DNA of 64,000 bases, taken from NCBI GenBank assembly GCA_943737045.1, contig CALSFV010000397.1, positions 154,428 through 218,427 on the forward strand. The letters are read 5' to 3'. The DNA is from Parapristionchus giblindavisi. Taxonomy: Eukaryota; Nematoda; Chromadorea; Rhabditida; Diplogasteridae. The notes under the pieces were generated by a model, which saw only the letters and a list, made by a program, of their open reading frames with translations, made no database searches and was not told the origin of the DNA. Shown here one piece after another: positions 23,292 to 36,956 of this stretch. How positions within the stretch are numbered: the stretch's first letter is position 1; every line of letters starts with the position of its first letter. A program made the position numbers and the translations under genes.

Positions 23292-23913
23292 ATAATAATA
23301 ATATTTATTTATGTGGTGACAGTGGCGGAAAACAAATACAAATAGGGTGAAATCTATAGTGCACATAAAATACTATGTCGCAACTGTGGCAACATAAGAC
23401 AATAGAGTGATAGATTACAAATTGGACAGATTCAACGAAGATCTAACAGTTCTACTAAAAGATTTGGAATTAGGGCAAATAATACAATTATTAGGCAACG
23501 AGTTCCATAAATTGACTGATCGATTGGAGATAAAATGGGAGAAACGTTTGGATTTGCATTGGTGCTTACAGAGTTGGAAATTATTTCTACGGGAGTTTCT
23601 TGAATTCCTAGACTGAAGGTAAAAGTTTGGGTCATCTAATTCAACTTGTTTATGGATGGCCTTATATGTGAAGCTCAAATCAATAATGGTGCGGCGGTGC
23701 TCAAGGAGCTCTAAATTCAAATATGATAATCTATCAGTATAAGATGCATACGGTAGTCTACATTTAGCAAAAATGCGACGGGAGAAGTCTCTCTGCACTT
23801 TCTCAATTAGAGATATTAGGGATTGCTCACTTGGATACCATACTACAGATGCGTACTCTAATATGGGTCTAACGTACATAATAAACATTCGACGTACATA
23901 ATAAACATTCGAC
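23292..23913 (-). mobile_element. CR1-like LINE 3' fragment, copy 2
   Basis: Same ends, orientation and GTTGAT flanks as copy 1, so it is a copy of the same insertion event and not a new insertion. Its protein frame is open (23415-23888). Confidence 0.92.
23415..23888 (-). pseudogene. LINE reverse transcriptase C-terminal fragment (157 codons)
   Basis: The frame starts MFIMYVRPILEYASVVWYP, matching the conserved Y-x-R-P-x-L-E-Y-x-x-x-x-W-x-P block at the end of the reverse transcriptase domain of CR1/Jockey-type LINEs (residues 5-19). It continues through a Lys/Arg-rich middle to NLWNSLPN (about residues 128-135), the W-N-x-L-P motif near the C-terminus of that group. A full ORF2 protein in these families is several hundred residues longer and carries endonuclease and polymerase domains, both absent here. 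The first Met lies inside the 20-bp duplication. The same frame is open in copies 3 to 10. Clade within the CR1/L2/Rex1/Jockey range is not resolved. Confidence 0.88.
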
Positions 23914-25810
23914 GTTGATCAATCAATATGATGCGTGAAGGACCTCATACTTTTCGAAAGACTCGGTCTGAAACAGTAACTATATAATTAAATCCATTAT
24001 ATTCGTCTTCAGCACAAATAAGGTAAAAAGGTAAAGGTACAACCCGTTATTCAAGGCACACGAGGTCCTGCGGGTTATCACTGCTAGGCCAGTGATATTT
24101 CAAGGCCAATTCAGTCCGGAGGGCCTAATCTCTTCTTCGGACCTACTTTACCGCATGATCTAGTCACTACCAATTCCCCTTTCGGGCGCCTTGGTGAGGC
24201 GGAGGCGGTGAAACGACCGGGAATCGAACCCAGGACAGATTGAATGATGGGGCGCGCCATAGACCACTACACCACTTCGCCTCTACAGTTTCATAATACG
24301 ATACAGTACTGAGAGAAGATCAAAGATTAAAATCACAACAACACGTAAACATCTTTATTCGGTATCGGTCAATCAATAATTCACTGTATTACCTTGTAGA
24401 TTTTACATCGTTGTTAATCAATCAATATGATGCGTGAAGGACCTCATACTTGTCGAAAGACTCGGTCTGAAACAATAACTATATAATTAAATCCATTATA
24501 TTCGTCTTCAGCAGAAACACAGTATCATAATACGATACAGTACTGAGAGATTGAAGATTGAAATCACAACAACACGTAAACATCTTTATTCGGTATCCGT
24601 CAATCAATAATTCACTCTATTACCTTGTCGAGTTTACATCGTTGTTGATCAATCAATATGATGCGTGAAGGACCTCATACTTTTCGAAAGACTCGGTCTG
24701 AAACAGTAACTATATAATAAAATCCATTATATTCTTCTTCAGCACAAATACAGTATCATAATACGATACAGTACTGAGAGAAGATCAAAGATTAAAATCA
24801 CAACAACACGTAAACATCTTTATTCGGTATCGGCCAATCAATAATTCACTGTATTACCTTGTAGATTTTACATCGTTGTTAATCAATCAATATGATGCGT
24901 GAAGGACCTCATACTTGTCGAAAGACTCGGTTTGAAATAATAACTATTTAATTAAATCCATTATATTCGTCTTCAGCAGAAACACAGTATCATAATACGA
25001 TACAGTACTGAGAGATTAAAGATTGAAATCACAACAACACGTAAACATCTTTATTCGGTATCGGTCAATCAATAATTCACTGTATTACCTTGTCGAGTTT
25101 ACATCGTTGTTAATCAATCAATATGATGCGTGAAGGACCTCATACTTGTCGAAAGACTCGGTCTGAAACAATAACTATATAATAAAATCCATTATATTCG
25201 TCTTCAGCAGAAACACAGTATCATAATACGATACAGTACTGAGAGATCAAAGATTGAAATCACAACAACACGTAAACATCTTTATTCGGTATCCGTCAAT
25301 CAATAATTCACTCTATTATCTTGTCGAGTTTACATCGCTGTTGATCAATCAATATGATGCGTAAAGGACCTCATACTTGTCGAAAGACTCGGTTTGAAAT
25401 AATAACTATATAATTAAATCCATTATATTCGTCTTCAGCAGAAACACAGTATAATAATACGATACAGTACTGAGAGAAGATCAAAGATTAAAATCACAAC
25501 AACACGTAAACATCTTTATTCGGTATCGGCCAATGAATAATTCACTGTATTACCTTGTAGATTTTACATCGTAGTTAATCAATCAATATGATGCGTGAAG
25601 GACCTCATACTTGTCGAAAGACTCGGTTTGAAATAATAACTATTTAATTAAATCCATTATATTCGTCTTCAGCAGAAACACAGTATCATAATACGATACA
25701 GTACTGAGAGATTAAAGATTGAAATCACAACAACACGTAAACATCTTTATTCGGTATCGGTCAATCAATAATTCACTGTATTACCTTGTCGAGTTTACGT
25801 CGTTGTTGAT
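23914..25810 (+). repeat. Satellite block 3, about 7 monomers plus a SINE
   Basis: Standard A/B monomers with the SINE at 24021-24283. A long run is shared with block 5. Confidence 0.93.
24021..24283 (-). mobile_element. tRNA-derived SINE, copy 1 of 9
   Basis: A 263-bp element on the minus strand. The pol III A box TGGTGTAGTGG (24264-24274) and B box GGTTCGATTCC (24220-24230) both match consensus, 33 bp apart. Element bases 1-7 (GAGGCGA) pair with TCGTTTC just after the T-arm, as in a tRNA acceptor stem. No clean anticodon arm is evident, so it is tRNA-derived and not a tRNA gene. A unique body of about 190 bp follows, ending in ACCTTTACC-type repeats at 24021. It interrupts cacaaata/cagtttc of a B monomer with at most a 2-bp (TA) duplication. 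Family name not recognised. Confidence 0.9.
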
Positions 25811-26432
25811 ATAATAATAATATTTATTTATGTGGTGACAGTGGCGGAAAACAAATACAAATAGGGTGAAATCTATAGTGCACATAAAATACTATGTCGC
25901 AACTGTGGCAACATAAGACAATAGAGTGATAGATTACAAATTGGACAGATTCAACGAAGATCTAACAGTTCTACTAAAAGATTTGGAATTAGGGCAAATA
26001 ATACAATTATTAGGCAACGAGTTCCATAAATTGACTGATCGATTGGAGATAAAATGGGAGAAACGTTTGGATTTGCATTGGTGCTTACAGAGTTGGAAAT
26101 TATTTCTACGGGAGTTTCTTGAATTCCTAGACTGAAGGTAAAAGTTTGGGTCATCTAATTCAACTTGTTTATGGATGGCCTTATATGTGAAGCTCAAATC
26201 AATTATGGTGCGGCGGTGCTCAAGGAGCTCTAAATTCAAATATGATAATCTATCAGTATAAGATGCATACGGTAGTCTACATTTAGCAAAAATGCGACGG
26301 GAGAAGTCTCTCTGCACTTTCTCAATTAGAGATATTAGGGATTGCTCACTTGGATACCATACTACAGATGCGTACTCTAATATGGGTCTAACGTACATAA
26401 TAAACATTCGACGTACATAATAAACATTCGAC
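25811..26432 (-). mobile_element. CR1-like LINE 3' fragment, copy 3
   Basis: Same insertion as copy 2, frame open at 25934-26407, with a private silent change (aattatggtg for aataatggtg near 26203). Confidence 0.92.
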
Positions 26433-27633
26433 GTTGATCAATCAATATGATGCGTGAAGGACCTCATACTTTTCGAAAGACTCGGTCTGAAACAGTAACT
26501 ATATAATTAAATCCATTATATTCGTCTTCAGCACAAATAAGGTAAAAAGGTAAAGGTACAACCCGTTATTCAAGGCACACGAGGTCCTGCGGGTTATCAC
26601 TGCTAGGCCAGTGATATTTCAAGGCCAATTCAGTCCGGAGGGCCTAATCTCTTCTTCGGACCTACTTTACCGCATGATCTAGTCACTACCAATTCCCCTT
26701 TCGGGCGCCTTGGTGAGGCGGAGGCGGTGAAACGACCGGGAATCGAACCCAGGACAGATTGAATGATGGGGCGCGCCATAGACCACTACACCACTTCGCC
26801 TCTACAGTTTCATAATACGATACAGTACTGAGAGAAGATCAAAGATTAAAATCACAACAACACGTAAACATCTTTATTCGGTATCGGTCAATCAATAATT
26901 CACTGTATTACCTTGTAGATTTTACATCGTTGTTAATCAATCAATATGATGCGTGAAGGACCTCATACTTGTCGAAAGACTCGGTCTGAAACAATAACTA
27001 TATAATTAAATCCATTATATTCGTCTTCAGCAGAAACACAGTATCATAATACGATACAGTACTGAGAGATTGAAGATTGAAATCACAACAACACGTAAAC
27101 ATCTTTATTCGGTATCCGTCAATCAATAATTCACTCTATTACCTTGTCGAGTTTACATCGTTGTTGATCAATCAATATGATGCGTGAAGGACCTCATACT
27201 TGTCGAAAGACTCGGTTTGAAATAATAACTATATAATTAAATCCATTATATTCGTCTTCAGCAGAAACACAGTATCATAATACGATACAGTACTGAGAGA
27301 AGATCAAAGATTAAAATCACAACAACACGTAAACATCTTTATTCGGTATCGGCCAATGAATAATTCACTGTATTACCTTGTAGATTTTACATCGTAGTTA
27401 ATCAATCAATATGATGCGTGAAGGACCTCATACTTGTCGAAAGACTCGGTTTGAAATAATAACTATTTAATTAAATCCATTATATTCGTCTTCAGCAGAA
27501 ACACAGTATCATAATACGATACAGTACTGAGAGATTAAAGATTGAAATCTCAACAACACGTAAACATCTTTATTCGGTATCGGTCAATCAATAATTCACT
27601 GTATTACCTTGTCGAGTTTACGTCGTTGTTGAT
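26433..27633 (+). repeat. Satellite block 4, about 4 monomers plus a SINE
   Basis: Four monomers with the SINE at 26540-26802. Shorter than block 3 by whole monomers, as expected from unequal exchange. Confidence 0.93.
26540..26802 (-). mobile_element. tRNA-derived SINE, copy 2
   Basis: Same 263 bp at the same satellite position. A and B boxes intact. Confidence 0.9.
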
Positions 27634-28255
27634 ATAATAATAATATTTATTTATGTGGTGACAGTGGCGGAAAACAAATACAAATAGGGTGAAATCTATA
27701 GTGCACATAAAATACTATGTCGCAACTGTGGCAACATAAGACAATAGAGTGATAGATTACAAATTGGACAGATTCAACGAAGATCTAACAGTTCTACTAA
27801 AAGATTTGGAATTAGGGCAAATAATACAATTATTAGGCAACGAGTTCCATAAATTGACTGATCGATTGGAGATAAAATGGGAGAAACGTTTGGATTTGCA
27901 TTGGTGCTTACAGAGTTGGAAATTATTTCTACGGGAGTTTCTTGAATTCCTAGACTGAAGGTAAAAGTTTGGGTCATCTAATTCAACTTGTTTATGGATG
28001 GCCTTATATGTGAAGCTCAAATCAATAATGGTGCGGCGGTGCTCAAGGAGCTCTAAATTCAAATATGATAATCTATCAGTATAAGATGCATACGGTAGTC
28101 TACATTTAGCAAAAATGCGACGGGAGAAGTCTCTCTGCACTTTCTCAATTAGAGATATTAGGGATTGCTCACTTGGATACCATACTACAGATGCGTACTC
28201 TAATATGGGTCTAACGTACATAATAAACATTCGACGTACATAATAAACATTCGAC
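27634..28255 (-). mobile_element. CR1-like LINE 3' fragment, copy 4
   Basis: Same insertion, with the 157-codon frame open at 27757-28230. Confidence 0.92.
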
Positions 28256-31081
28256 GTTGATCAATCAATATGATGCGTGAAGGACCTCATACTTTTCGAA
28301 AGACTCGGTCTGAAACAGTAACTATATAATTAAATCCATTATATTCGTCTTCAGCACAAATAAGGTAAAAAGGTAAAGGTACAACCCGTTATTCAAGGCA
28401 CACGAGGTCCTGCGGGTTATCACTGCTAGGCCAGTGATATTTCAAGGCCAATTCAGTCCGGAGGGCCTAATCTCTTCTTCGGACCTACTTTACCGCATGA
28501 TCTAGTCACTACCAATTCCCTTTCGGGCGCCTTGGTGAGGCGGAGGCGGTGAAACGACCGGGAATCGAACCCAGGACAGATTGAATGATGGGGCGCGCCA
28601 TAGACCACTACACCACTTCGCCTCTACAGTTTCATAATACGATACAGTACTGAGAGAAGATCAAAGATTAAAATCACAACAACACGTAAACATCTTTATT
28701 CGGTATCGGTCAATCAATAATTCACTGTATTACCTTGTAGATTTTACATCGTTGTTAATCAATCAATATGATGCGTGAAGGACCTCATACTTGTCGAAAG
28801 ACTCGGTCTGAAACAATAACTATATAATTAAATCCATTATATTCGTCTTCAGCAGAAACACAGTATCATAATACGATACAGTACTGAGAGATTGAAGATT
28901 GAAATCACAACAACACGTAAACATCTTTATTCGGTATCCGTCAATCAATAATTCACTCTATTACCTTGTCGAGTTTACATCGTTGTTGATCAATCAATAT
29001 GATGCGTGAAGGACCTCATACTTTTCGAAAGACTCGGTCTGAAACAGTAACTATATAATAAAATCCATTATATTCTTCTTCAGCACAAATACAGTATCAT
29101 AATACGATACAGTACTGAGAGAAGATCAAAGATTAAAATCACAACAACACGTAAACATCTTTATTCGGTATCGGCCAATCAATAATTCACTGTATTACCT
29201 TGTAGATTTTACATCGTTGTTAATCAATCAATATGATGCGTGAAGGACCTCATACTTGTCGAAAGACTCGGTTTGAAATAATAACTATATAATTAAATCC
29301 ATTATATTCGTCTTCAGCAGAAACACAGTATCATAATACGATACAGTACTGAGAGATTAAAGATTGAAATCACAACAACACGTAAACATCTTTATTCGGT
29401 ATCGGTCAATCAATAATTCACTGTATTACCTTGTCGAGTTTACATCGTTGTTAATCAATCAATATGATGCGTGAAGGACCTCATACTTGTCGAAAGACTC
29501 GGTCTGAAACAATAACTATATAATAAAATCCATTATATTCGTCTTCAGCAGAAACACAGTATCATAATACGATACAGTACTGAGAGATTGAAGATTGAAA
29601 TCACAACAACACGTAAACATCTTTATTCGGTATCCGTCAATCAATAATTCACTCTATTACCTTGTCGAGTTTACATCGTTGTTGATCAATCAATATGATG
29701 CGTGAAGGACCTCATACTTTTCGAAAGACTCGGTCTGAAACAGTAACTATATAATAAAATCCATTATATTCTTCTTCAGCACAAATACAGTATCATAATA
29801 CGATACAGTACTGAGAGAAGATCAAAGATTAAAATCACAACAACACGTAAACATCTTTATTCGGTATCGGCCAATCAATAATTCACTGTATTACCTTGTA
29901 GATTTTACATCGTTGTTAATCAATCAATATGATGCGTGAAGGACCTCATACTTGTCGAAAGACTCGGTTTGAAATAATAACTATATAATTAAATCCATTA
30001 TATTCGTCTTCAGCAGAAACACAGTATCATAATACGATACAGTACTGAGAGATTAAAGATTGAAATCACAACAACACGTAAACATCTTTATTCGGTATCG
30101 GTCAATCAATAATTCACTGTATTACCTTGTCGAGTTTACATCGTTGTTAATCAATCAATATGATGCGTGAAGGACCTCATACTTGTCGAAAGACTCGGTC
30201 TGAAACAATAACTATATAATAAAATCCATTATATTCGTCTTCAGCAGAAACACAGTATCATAATACGATACAGTACTGAGAGATCAAAGATTGAAATCAC
30301 AACAACACGTAAACATCTTTATTCGGTATCCGTCAATCAATAATTCACTCTATTACCTTGTCGAGTTTACATCGCTGTTGATCAATCAATATGATGCGTA
30401 AAGGACCTCATACTTGTCGAAAGACTCGGTTTGAAATAATAACTATATAATTAAATCCATTATATTCGTCTTCAGCAGAAACACAGTATAATAATACGAT
30501 ACAGTACTGAGAGAAGATCAAAGATTAAAATCACAACAACACGTAAACATCTTTATTCGGTATCGGTCAATCAATAATTCATTGTATTACCTTGTCGAGT
30601 TTACATCGTTGTTGATCAATCAATATGATGCGTGAAGGACCTCATACTTTTCGAAAGACTCGGTCTGAAACAGTAACTATATAATAAAATCCATTATATT
30701 CTTCTTCAGCACAAATACAGTATCATAATACGATACAGTACTGAGAGAAGATCAAAGATTAAAATCACAACAACACGTAAACATCTTTATTCGGTATCGG
30801 CCAATGAATAATTCACTGTATTACCTTGTAGATTTTACATCGTAGTTAATCAATCAATATGATGCGTGAAGGACCTCATACTTGTCGAAAGACTCGGTTT
30901 GAAATAATAACTATTTAATTAAATCCATTATATTCGTCTTCAGCAGAAACACAGTATCATAATACGATACAGTACTGAGAGATTAAAGATTGAAATCACA
31001 ACAACACGTAAACATCTTTATTCGGTATCGGTCAATCAATAATTCACTGTATTACCTTGTCGAGTTTACGTCGTTGTTGAT
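28256..31081 (+). repeat. Satellite block 5, about 11 monomers plus a SINE
   Basis: Longest satellite stretch between LINE copies. A/B dimers repeat in near-identical series (compare 28980-29440 with 29680-30140). Confidence 0.93.
28363..28624 (-). mobile_element. tRNA-derived SINE, copy 3 (1 bp shorter)
   Basis: 262 bp because one C is missing from the run read as attcccctttcggg in the other copies. Otherwise the same, with promoter boxes intact. Confidence 0.9.
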
Positions 31082-31703
31082 ATAATAATAATATTTATTT
31101 ATGTGGTGACAGTGGCGGAAAACAAATACAAATAGGGTGAAATCTATAGTGCACATAAAATACTATGTCGCAACTGTGGCAACATAAGACAATAGAGTGA
31201 TAGATTACAAATTGGACAGATTCAACGAAGATCTAACAGTTCTACTAAAAGATTTGGAATTAGGGCAAATAATACAATTATTAGGCAACGAGTTCCATAA
31301 ATTGACTGATCGATTGGAGATAAAATGGGAGAAACGTTTGGATTTGCATTGGTGCTTACAGAGTTGGAAATTATTTCTACGGGAGTTTCTTGAATTCCTA
31401 GACTGAAGGTAAAAGTTTGGGTCATCTAATTCAACTTGTTTATGGATGGCCTTATATGTGAAGCTCAAATCAATAATGGTGCGGCGGTGCTCAAGGAGCT
31501 CTAAATTCAAATATGATAATCTATCAGTATAAGATGCATACGGTAGTCTACATTTAGCAAAAATGCGACGGGAGAAGTCTCTCTGCACTTTCTCAATTAG
31601 AGATATTAGGGATTGCTCACTTGGATACCATACTACAGATGCGTACTCTAATATGGGTTTAACGTACATAATAAACATTCGACGTACATAATAAACATTC
31701 GAC
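31082..31703 (-). mobile_element. CR1-like LINE 3' fragment, copy 5
   Basis: Same insertion, frame open at 31205-31678, with one private replacement (YVRP to YVKP, residue 7) in the conserved block. Confidence 0.92.
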
Positions 31704-32439
31704 GTTGATCAATCAATATGATGCGTGAAGGACCTCATACTTTTCGAAAGACTCGGTCTGAAACAGTAACTATATAATTAAATCCATTATATTCGTCTTC
31801 AGCACAAATAAGGTAAAAAGGTAAAGGTACAACCCGTTATTCAAGGCACACGAGGTCCTGCGGGTTATCACTGCTAGGCCAGTGATATTTCAAGGCCAAT
31901 TCAGTCCGGAGGGCCTAATCTCTTCTTCGGACCTACTTTACCGCATGATCTAGTCACTACCAATTCCCCTTTCGGGCGCCTTGGTGAGGCGGAGGCGGTG
32001 AAACGACCGGGAATCGAACCCAGGACAGATTGAATGATGGGGCGCGCCATAGACCACTACACCACTTCGCCTCTACAGTTTCATAATACGATACAGTACT
32101 GAGAGAAGATCAAAGATTAAAATCACAACAACACGTAAACATCTTTATTCGGTATCGGTCAATCAATAATTCACTGTATTACCTTGTAGATTTTACATCG
32201 TTGTTAATCAATCAATATGATGCGTGAAGGACCTCATACTTGTCGAAAGACTCGGTTTGAAATAATAACTATTTAATTAAATCCATTATATTCGTCTTCA
32301 GCAGAAACACAGTATCATAATACGATACAGTACTGAGAGATTAAAGATTGAAATCACAACAACACGTAAACATCTTTATTCGGTATCGGTCAATCAATAA
32401 TTCACTGTATTACCTTGTCGAGTTTACGTCGTTGTTGAT
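31704..32439 (+). repeat. Satellite block 6, 2 monomers plus a SINE
   Basis: Exactly one 465-bp dimer plus the SINE and target duplications, the shortest unit in the series (LINE-to-LINE spacing 1358 bp). Confidence 0.93.
31811..32073 (-). mobile_element. tRNA-derived SINE, copy 4
   Basis: Full 263 bp, same target position, promoter boxes intact. Confidence 0.9.
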
Positions 32440-33061
32440 ATAATAATAATATTTATTTATGTGGTGACAGTGGCGGAAAACAAATACAAATAGGGTGAAA
32501 TCTATAGTGCACATAAAATACTATGTCGCAACTGTGGCAACATAAGACAATAGAGTGATAGATTACAAATTGGACAGATTCAACGAAGATCTAACAGTTC
32601 TACTAAAAGATTTGGAATTAGGGCAAATAATACAATTATTAGGCAACGAGTTCCATAAATTGACTGATCGATTGGAGATAAAATGGGAGAAACGTTTGGA
32701 TTTGCATTGGTGCTTACAGAGTTGGAAATTATTTCTACGGGAGTTTCTTGAATTCCTAGACTGAAGGTAAAAGTTTGGGTCATCTAATTCAACTTGTTTA
32801 TGGATGGCCTTATATGTGAAGCTCAAATCAATAATGGTGCGGCGGTGCTCAAGGAGCTCTAAATTCAAATATGATAATCTATCAGTATAAGATGCATACG
32901 GTAGTCTACATTTAGCAAAAATGCGACGGGAGAAGTCTCTCTGCACTTTCTCGATTAGAGATATTAGGGATTGCTCACTTGGATACCATACTACAGATGC
33001 GTACTCTAATATGGGTCTAACGTACATAATAAACATTCGACGTACATAATAAACATTCGAC
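32440..33061 (-). mobile_element. CR1-like LINE 3' fragment, copy 6
   Basis: Same insertion, with the frame open at 32563-33036. It has one silent change (ctcgattag for ctcaattag near 32952). No 59-bp insert lies to its left. Confidence 0.92.
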
Positions 33062-33168
33062 GTTGATCAATCAATATGATGCGTGAAGGACCTCATACTT
33101 TTCGAAAGACTCGGTCTGAAACAGTAACTATATAATTAAATCCATTATATTCGTCTTCAGCACAAATA

Positions 33169-33431
33169 AGGTAAAAAGGTAAAGGTACAACCCGTTATTC
33201 AAGGCACACGAGGTCCTGCGGGTTATCACTGCTAGGCCAGTGATATTTCAAGGCCAATTCAGTCCGGAGGGCCTAATCTCTTCTTCGGACCTACTTTACC
33301 GCATGATCTAGTCACTACCAATTCCCCTTTCGGGCGCCTTGGTGAGGCGGAGGCGGTGAAACGACCGGGAATCGAACCCAGGACAGATTGAATGATGGGG
33401 CGCGCCATAGACCACTACACCACTTCGCCTC
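33169..33431 (-). mobile_element. tRNA-derived SINE, copy 5
   Basis: Full 263 bp, same target position, promoter boxes intact. Confidence 0.9.
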
Positions 33432-33969
33432 TACAGTTTCATAATACGATACAGTACTGAGAGAAGATCAAATATTAAAATCACAACAACACGTAAACAT
33501 CTTTATTCGGTATCGGCCAATCAATAATTCACTGTATTACCTTGTAGATTTTACATCGTTGTTAATCAATCAATATGATGCGTGAAGGACCTCATACTTG
33601 TCGAAAGACTCGGCTTGAAATAATAACTATATAATTAAATCCATTATATTCGTCTTCAGCAGAAACACAGTATCATAATACGATACAGTACTGAGAGATT
33701 AAAGATTGAAATCACAACAACACGTAAACATCTTTATTCGGTATCGGTCAATCAATAATTCACTGTATTACCTTGTCGAGTTTACGTCGTTGTTGATCAA
33801 TCAATATGATGCGTGAAGGACCTCATACTTTTCGAAAGACTCGGTCTGAAACAGTAACTATATAATTACATCCATTATATTCGTCTTCAGCACAAATACA
33901 GTTTCATAATACGATACAGTACTGAGAGAAGATCAAAGATTAAAATCACAACAACACGTAAACATCTTT

Positions 33970-34028
33970 GTCGTCTGAGTAATAAAGTTTCTCCCTTCAT
34001 ACTAACTGGTCTCACACAGCATCCACAA
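33970..34028. mobile_element. 59-bp insert, copy 2
   Basis: Same sequence and GTAAACATCTTT flanks as at 21136, 364 bp left of LINE copy 7. Confidence 0.87.
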
Positions 34029-34333
34029 GTAAACATCTTTATTCGGTATCGGCCAATCAATAATTCACTGTATTACCTTGTAGATTTTACATCGTTGTTA
34101 ATCAATCAATATGATGCGTGAAGGACCTCATACTTGTCGAAAGACTCGGTTTGAAATAATAACTATTTAATTAAATCCATTATATTCGTCTTCAGCAGAA
34201 ACACAGTATCATAATACGATACAGTACTGAGAGATTAAAGATTGAAATCACAACAACACGTAAACATCTTTATTCGGTATCGGTCAATCAATAATTCACT
34301 GTATTACCTTGTCGAGTTTACGTCGTTGTTGAT

Positions 34334-34955
34334 ATAATAATAATATTTATTTATGTGGTGACAGTGGCGGAAAACAAATACAAATAGGGTGAAATCTATA
34401 GTGCACATAAAATACTATGTCGCAACTGTGGCAACATAAGACAATAGAGTGATAGATTACAAATTGGACAGATTCAACGAAGATCTAACAGTTCTACTAA
34501 AAGATTTGGAATTAGGGCAAATAATACAATTATTAGGCAACGAGTTCCATAAATTGACTGATCGATTGGAGATAAAATGGGAGAAACGTTTGGATTTGCA
34601 TTGGTGCTTACAGAGTTGGAAATTATTTCTACGGGAGTTTCTTGAATTCCTAGACTGAAGGTAAAAGTTTGGGTCATCTAATTCAACTTGTTTATGGATG
34701 GCCTTATATGTGAAGCTCAAATCAATAATGGTGCGGCGGTGCTCAAGGAGCTCTAAATTCAAATATGATAATCTATCAGTATAAGATGCATATGGTAGTC
34801 TACATTTAGCAAAAATGCGACGGGAGAAGTCTCTCTGCACTTTCTCAATTAGAGATATTAGGGATTGCTCACTTGGATACCATACTACAGATGCGTACTC
34901 TAATATGGGTCTAACGTACATAATAAACATTCGACGTACATAATAAACATTCGAC
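34334..34955 (-). mobile_element. CR1-like LINE 3' fragment, copy 7
   Basis: Same insertion, frame open at 34457-34930, with one silent change in the codon that is a stop in copy 1 (plus-strand catatgg instead of catacgg near 34790). Confidence 0.92.
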
Positions 34956-35062
34956 GTTGATCAATCAATATGATGCGTGAAGGACCTCATACTTTTCGAA
35001 AGACTCGGTCTGAAACAGTAACTATATAATTAAATCCATTATATTCGTCTTCAGCACAAATA

Positions 35063-35325
35063 AGGTAAAAAGGTAAAGGTACAACCCGTTATTCAAGGCA
35101 CACGAGGTCCTGCGGGTTATCACTGCTAGGCCAGTGATATTTCAAGGCCAATTCAGTCCGGAGGGCCTAATCTCTTCTTCGGACCTACTTTACCGCATGA
35201 TCTAGTCACTACCAATTCCCCTTTCGGGCGCCTTGGTGAGGCGGAGGCGGTGAAACGACCGGGAATCGAACCCAGGACAGATTGAATGATGGGGCGCGCC
35301 ATAGACCACTACACCACTTCGCCTC
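35063..35325 (-). mobile_element. tRNA-derived SINE, copy 6
   Basis: Full 263 bp, same target position, promoter boxes intact. Confidence 0.9.
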
Positions 35326-35863
35326 TACAGTTTCATAATACGATACAGTACTGAGAGAAGATCAAAGATTAAAATCACAACAACACGTAAACATCTTTAT
35401 TCGGTATCGGCCAATCAATAATTCACTGTATTACCTTGTAGATTTTACATCGTTGTTAATCAATCAATATGATGCGTGAAGGACCTCATACTTGTCGAAA
35501 GACTCGGCTTGAAATAATAACTATATAATTAAATCCATTATATTCGTCTTCAGCAGAAACACAGTATCATAATACGATACAGTACTGAGAGATTAAAGAT
35601 TGAAATCACAACAACACGTAAACATCTTTATTCGGTATCGGTCAATCAATAATTCACTGTATTACCTTGTCGAGTTTACGTCGTTGTTGATCAATCAATA
35701 TGATGCGTGAAGGACCTCATACTTTTCGAAAGACTCGGTCTGAAACAGTAACTATATAATTACATCCATTATATTCGTCTTCAGCACAAATACAGTTTCA
35801 TAATACGATACAGTACTGAGAGAAGATCAAAGATTAAAATCACAACAACACGTAAACATCTTT

Positions 35864-35922
35864 GTCGTCTGAGTAATAAAGTTTCTCCCTTCATACTAAC
35901 TGGTCTCACACAGCATCCACAA
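35864..35922. mobile_element. 59-bp insert, copy 3
   Basis: Same sequence and 12-bp flanks, 364 bp left of LINE copy 8. Confidence 0.87.
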
Positions 35923-36227
35923 GTAAACATCTTTATTCGTTATCGGCCAATCAATAATTCACTGTATTACCTTGTAGATTTTACATCGTTGTTAATCAAT
36001 CAATATGATGCGTGAAGGACCTCATACTTGTCGAAAGACTCGGTTTGAAATAATAACTATTTAATTAAATCCATTATATTCGTCTTCAGCAGAAACACAG
36101 TATCATAATACGATACAGTACTGAGAGATTAAAGATTGAAATCACAACAACACGTAAACATCTTTATTCGGTATCGGTCAATCAATAATTCACTGTATTA
36201 CCTTGTCGAGTTTACGTCGTTGTTGAT

Positions 36228-36849
36228 ATAATAATAATATTTATTTATGTGGTGACAGTGGCGGAAAACAAATACAAATAGGGTGAAATCTATAGTGCAC
36301 ATAAAATACTATGTCGCAACTGTGGCAACATAAGACAATAGAGTGATAGATTACAAATTGGACAGATTCAACGAAGATCTAACAGTTCTACTAAAAGATT
36401 TGGAATTAGGGCAAATAATACAATTATTAGGCAACGAGTTCCATAAATTGACTGATCGATTGGAGATAAAATGGGAGAAACGTTTGGATTTGCATTGGTG
36501 CTTACAGAGTTGGAAATTATTTCTACGGGAGTTTCTTGAATTCCTAGACTGAAGGTAAAAGTATGGGTCATCTAATTCAACTTGTTTATGGATGGCCTTA
36601 TATGTGAAGCTCAAATCAATAATGATGCGGCGGTGCTCAAGGAGCTCTAAATTCAAATATGATAATCTATCAGTATAAGATGCATACGGTAGTCTACATT
36701 TAGCAAAAATGCGACGGGAGAAGTCTCTCTGCACTTTCTCAATTAGAGATATTAGGGATTGCTCACTTGGATACCATACTACAGATGCGTACTCTAATAT
36801 GGGTCTAACGTACATAATAAACATTCGACGTACATAATAAACATTCGAC
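36228..36849 (-). mobile_element. CR1-like LINE 3' fragment, copy 8
   Basis: Same insertion, frame open at 36351-36824. Two replacements relative to copies 2-7: HRRT to HRRI and DDPN to DDPY. Confidence 0.92.
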
Positions 36850-36956
36850 GTTGATCAATCAATATGATGCGTGAAGGACCTCATACTTTTCGAAAGACTC
36901 GGTCTGAAACAGTAACTATATAATTAAATCCATTATATTCGTCTTCAGCACAAATA

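Larger units (their letters stand above)
33062..34333 (+). repeat. Satellite block 7, 4 monomers plus SINE and 59-bp insert
   Basis: Satellite part of the first 1894-bp unit. After the 59-bp insert it keeps the usual attcggtatcgg, where the later units and copy 1 read attcgttatcgg. Confidence 0.93.
34956..36227 (+). repeat. Satellite block 8, 4 monomers plus SINE and 59-bp insert
   Basis: Satellite part of the second 1894-bp unit. It carries the attcgttatcgg variant after the short insert. Confidence 0.93.

Noticed and set aside
24200..24283. Minus-strand tRNA gene
   Set aside because: A/B boxes and an acceptor-like stem are present, but there is no clean anticodon arm and the sequence continues into a repeated SINE body.
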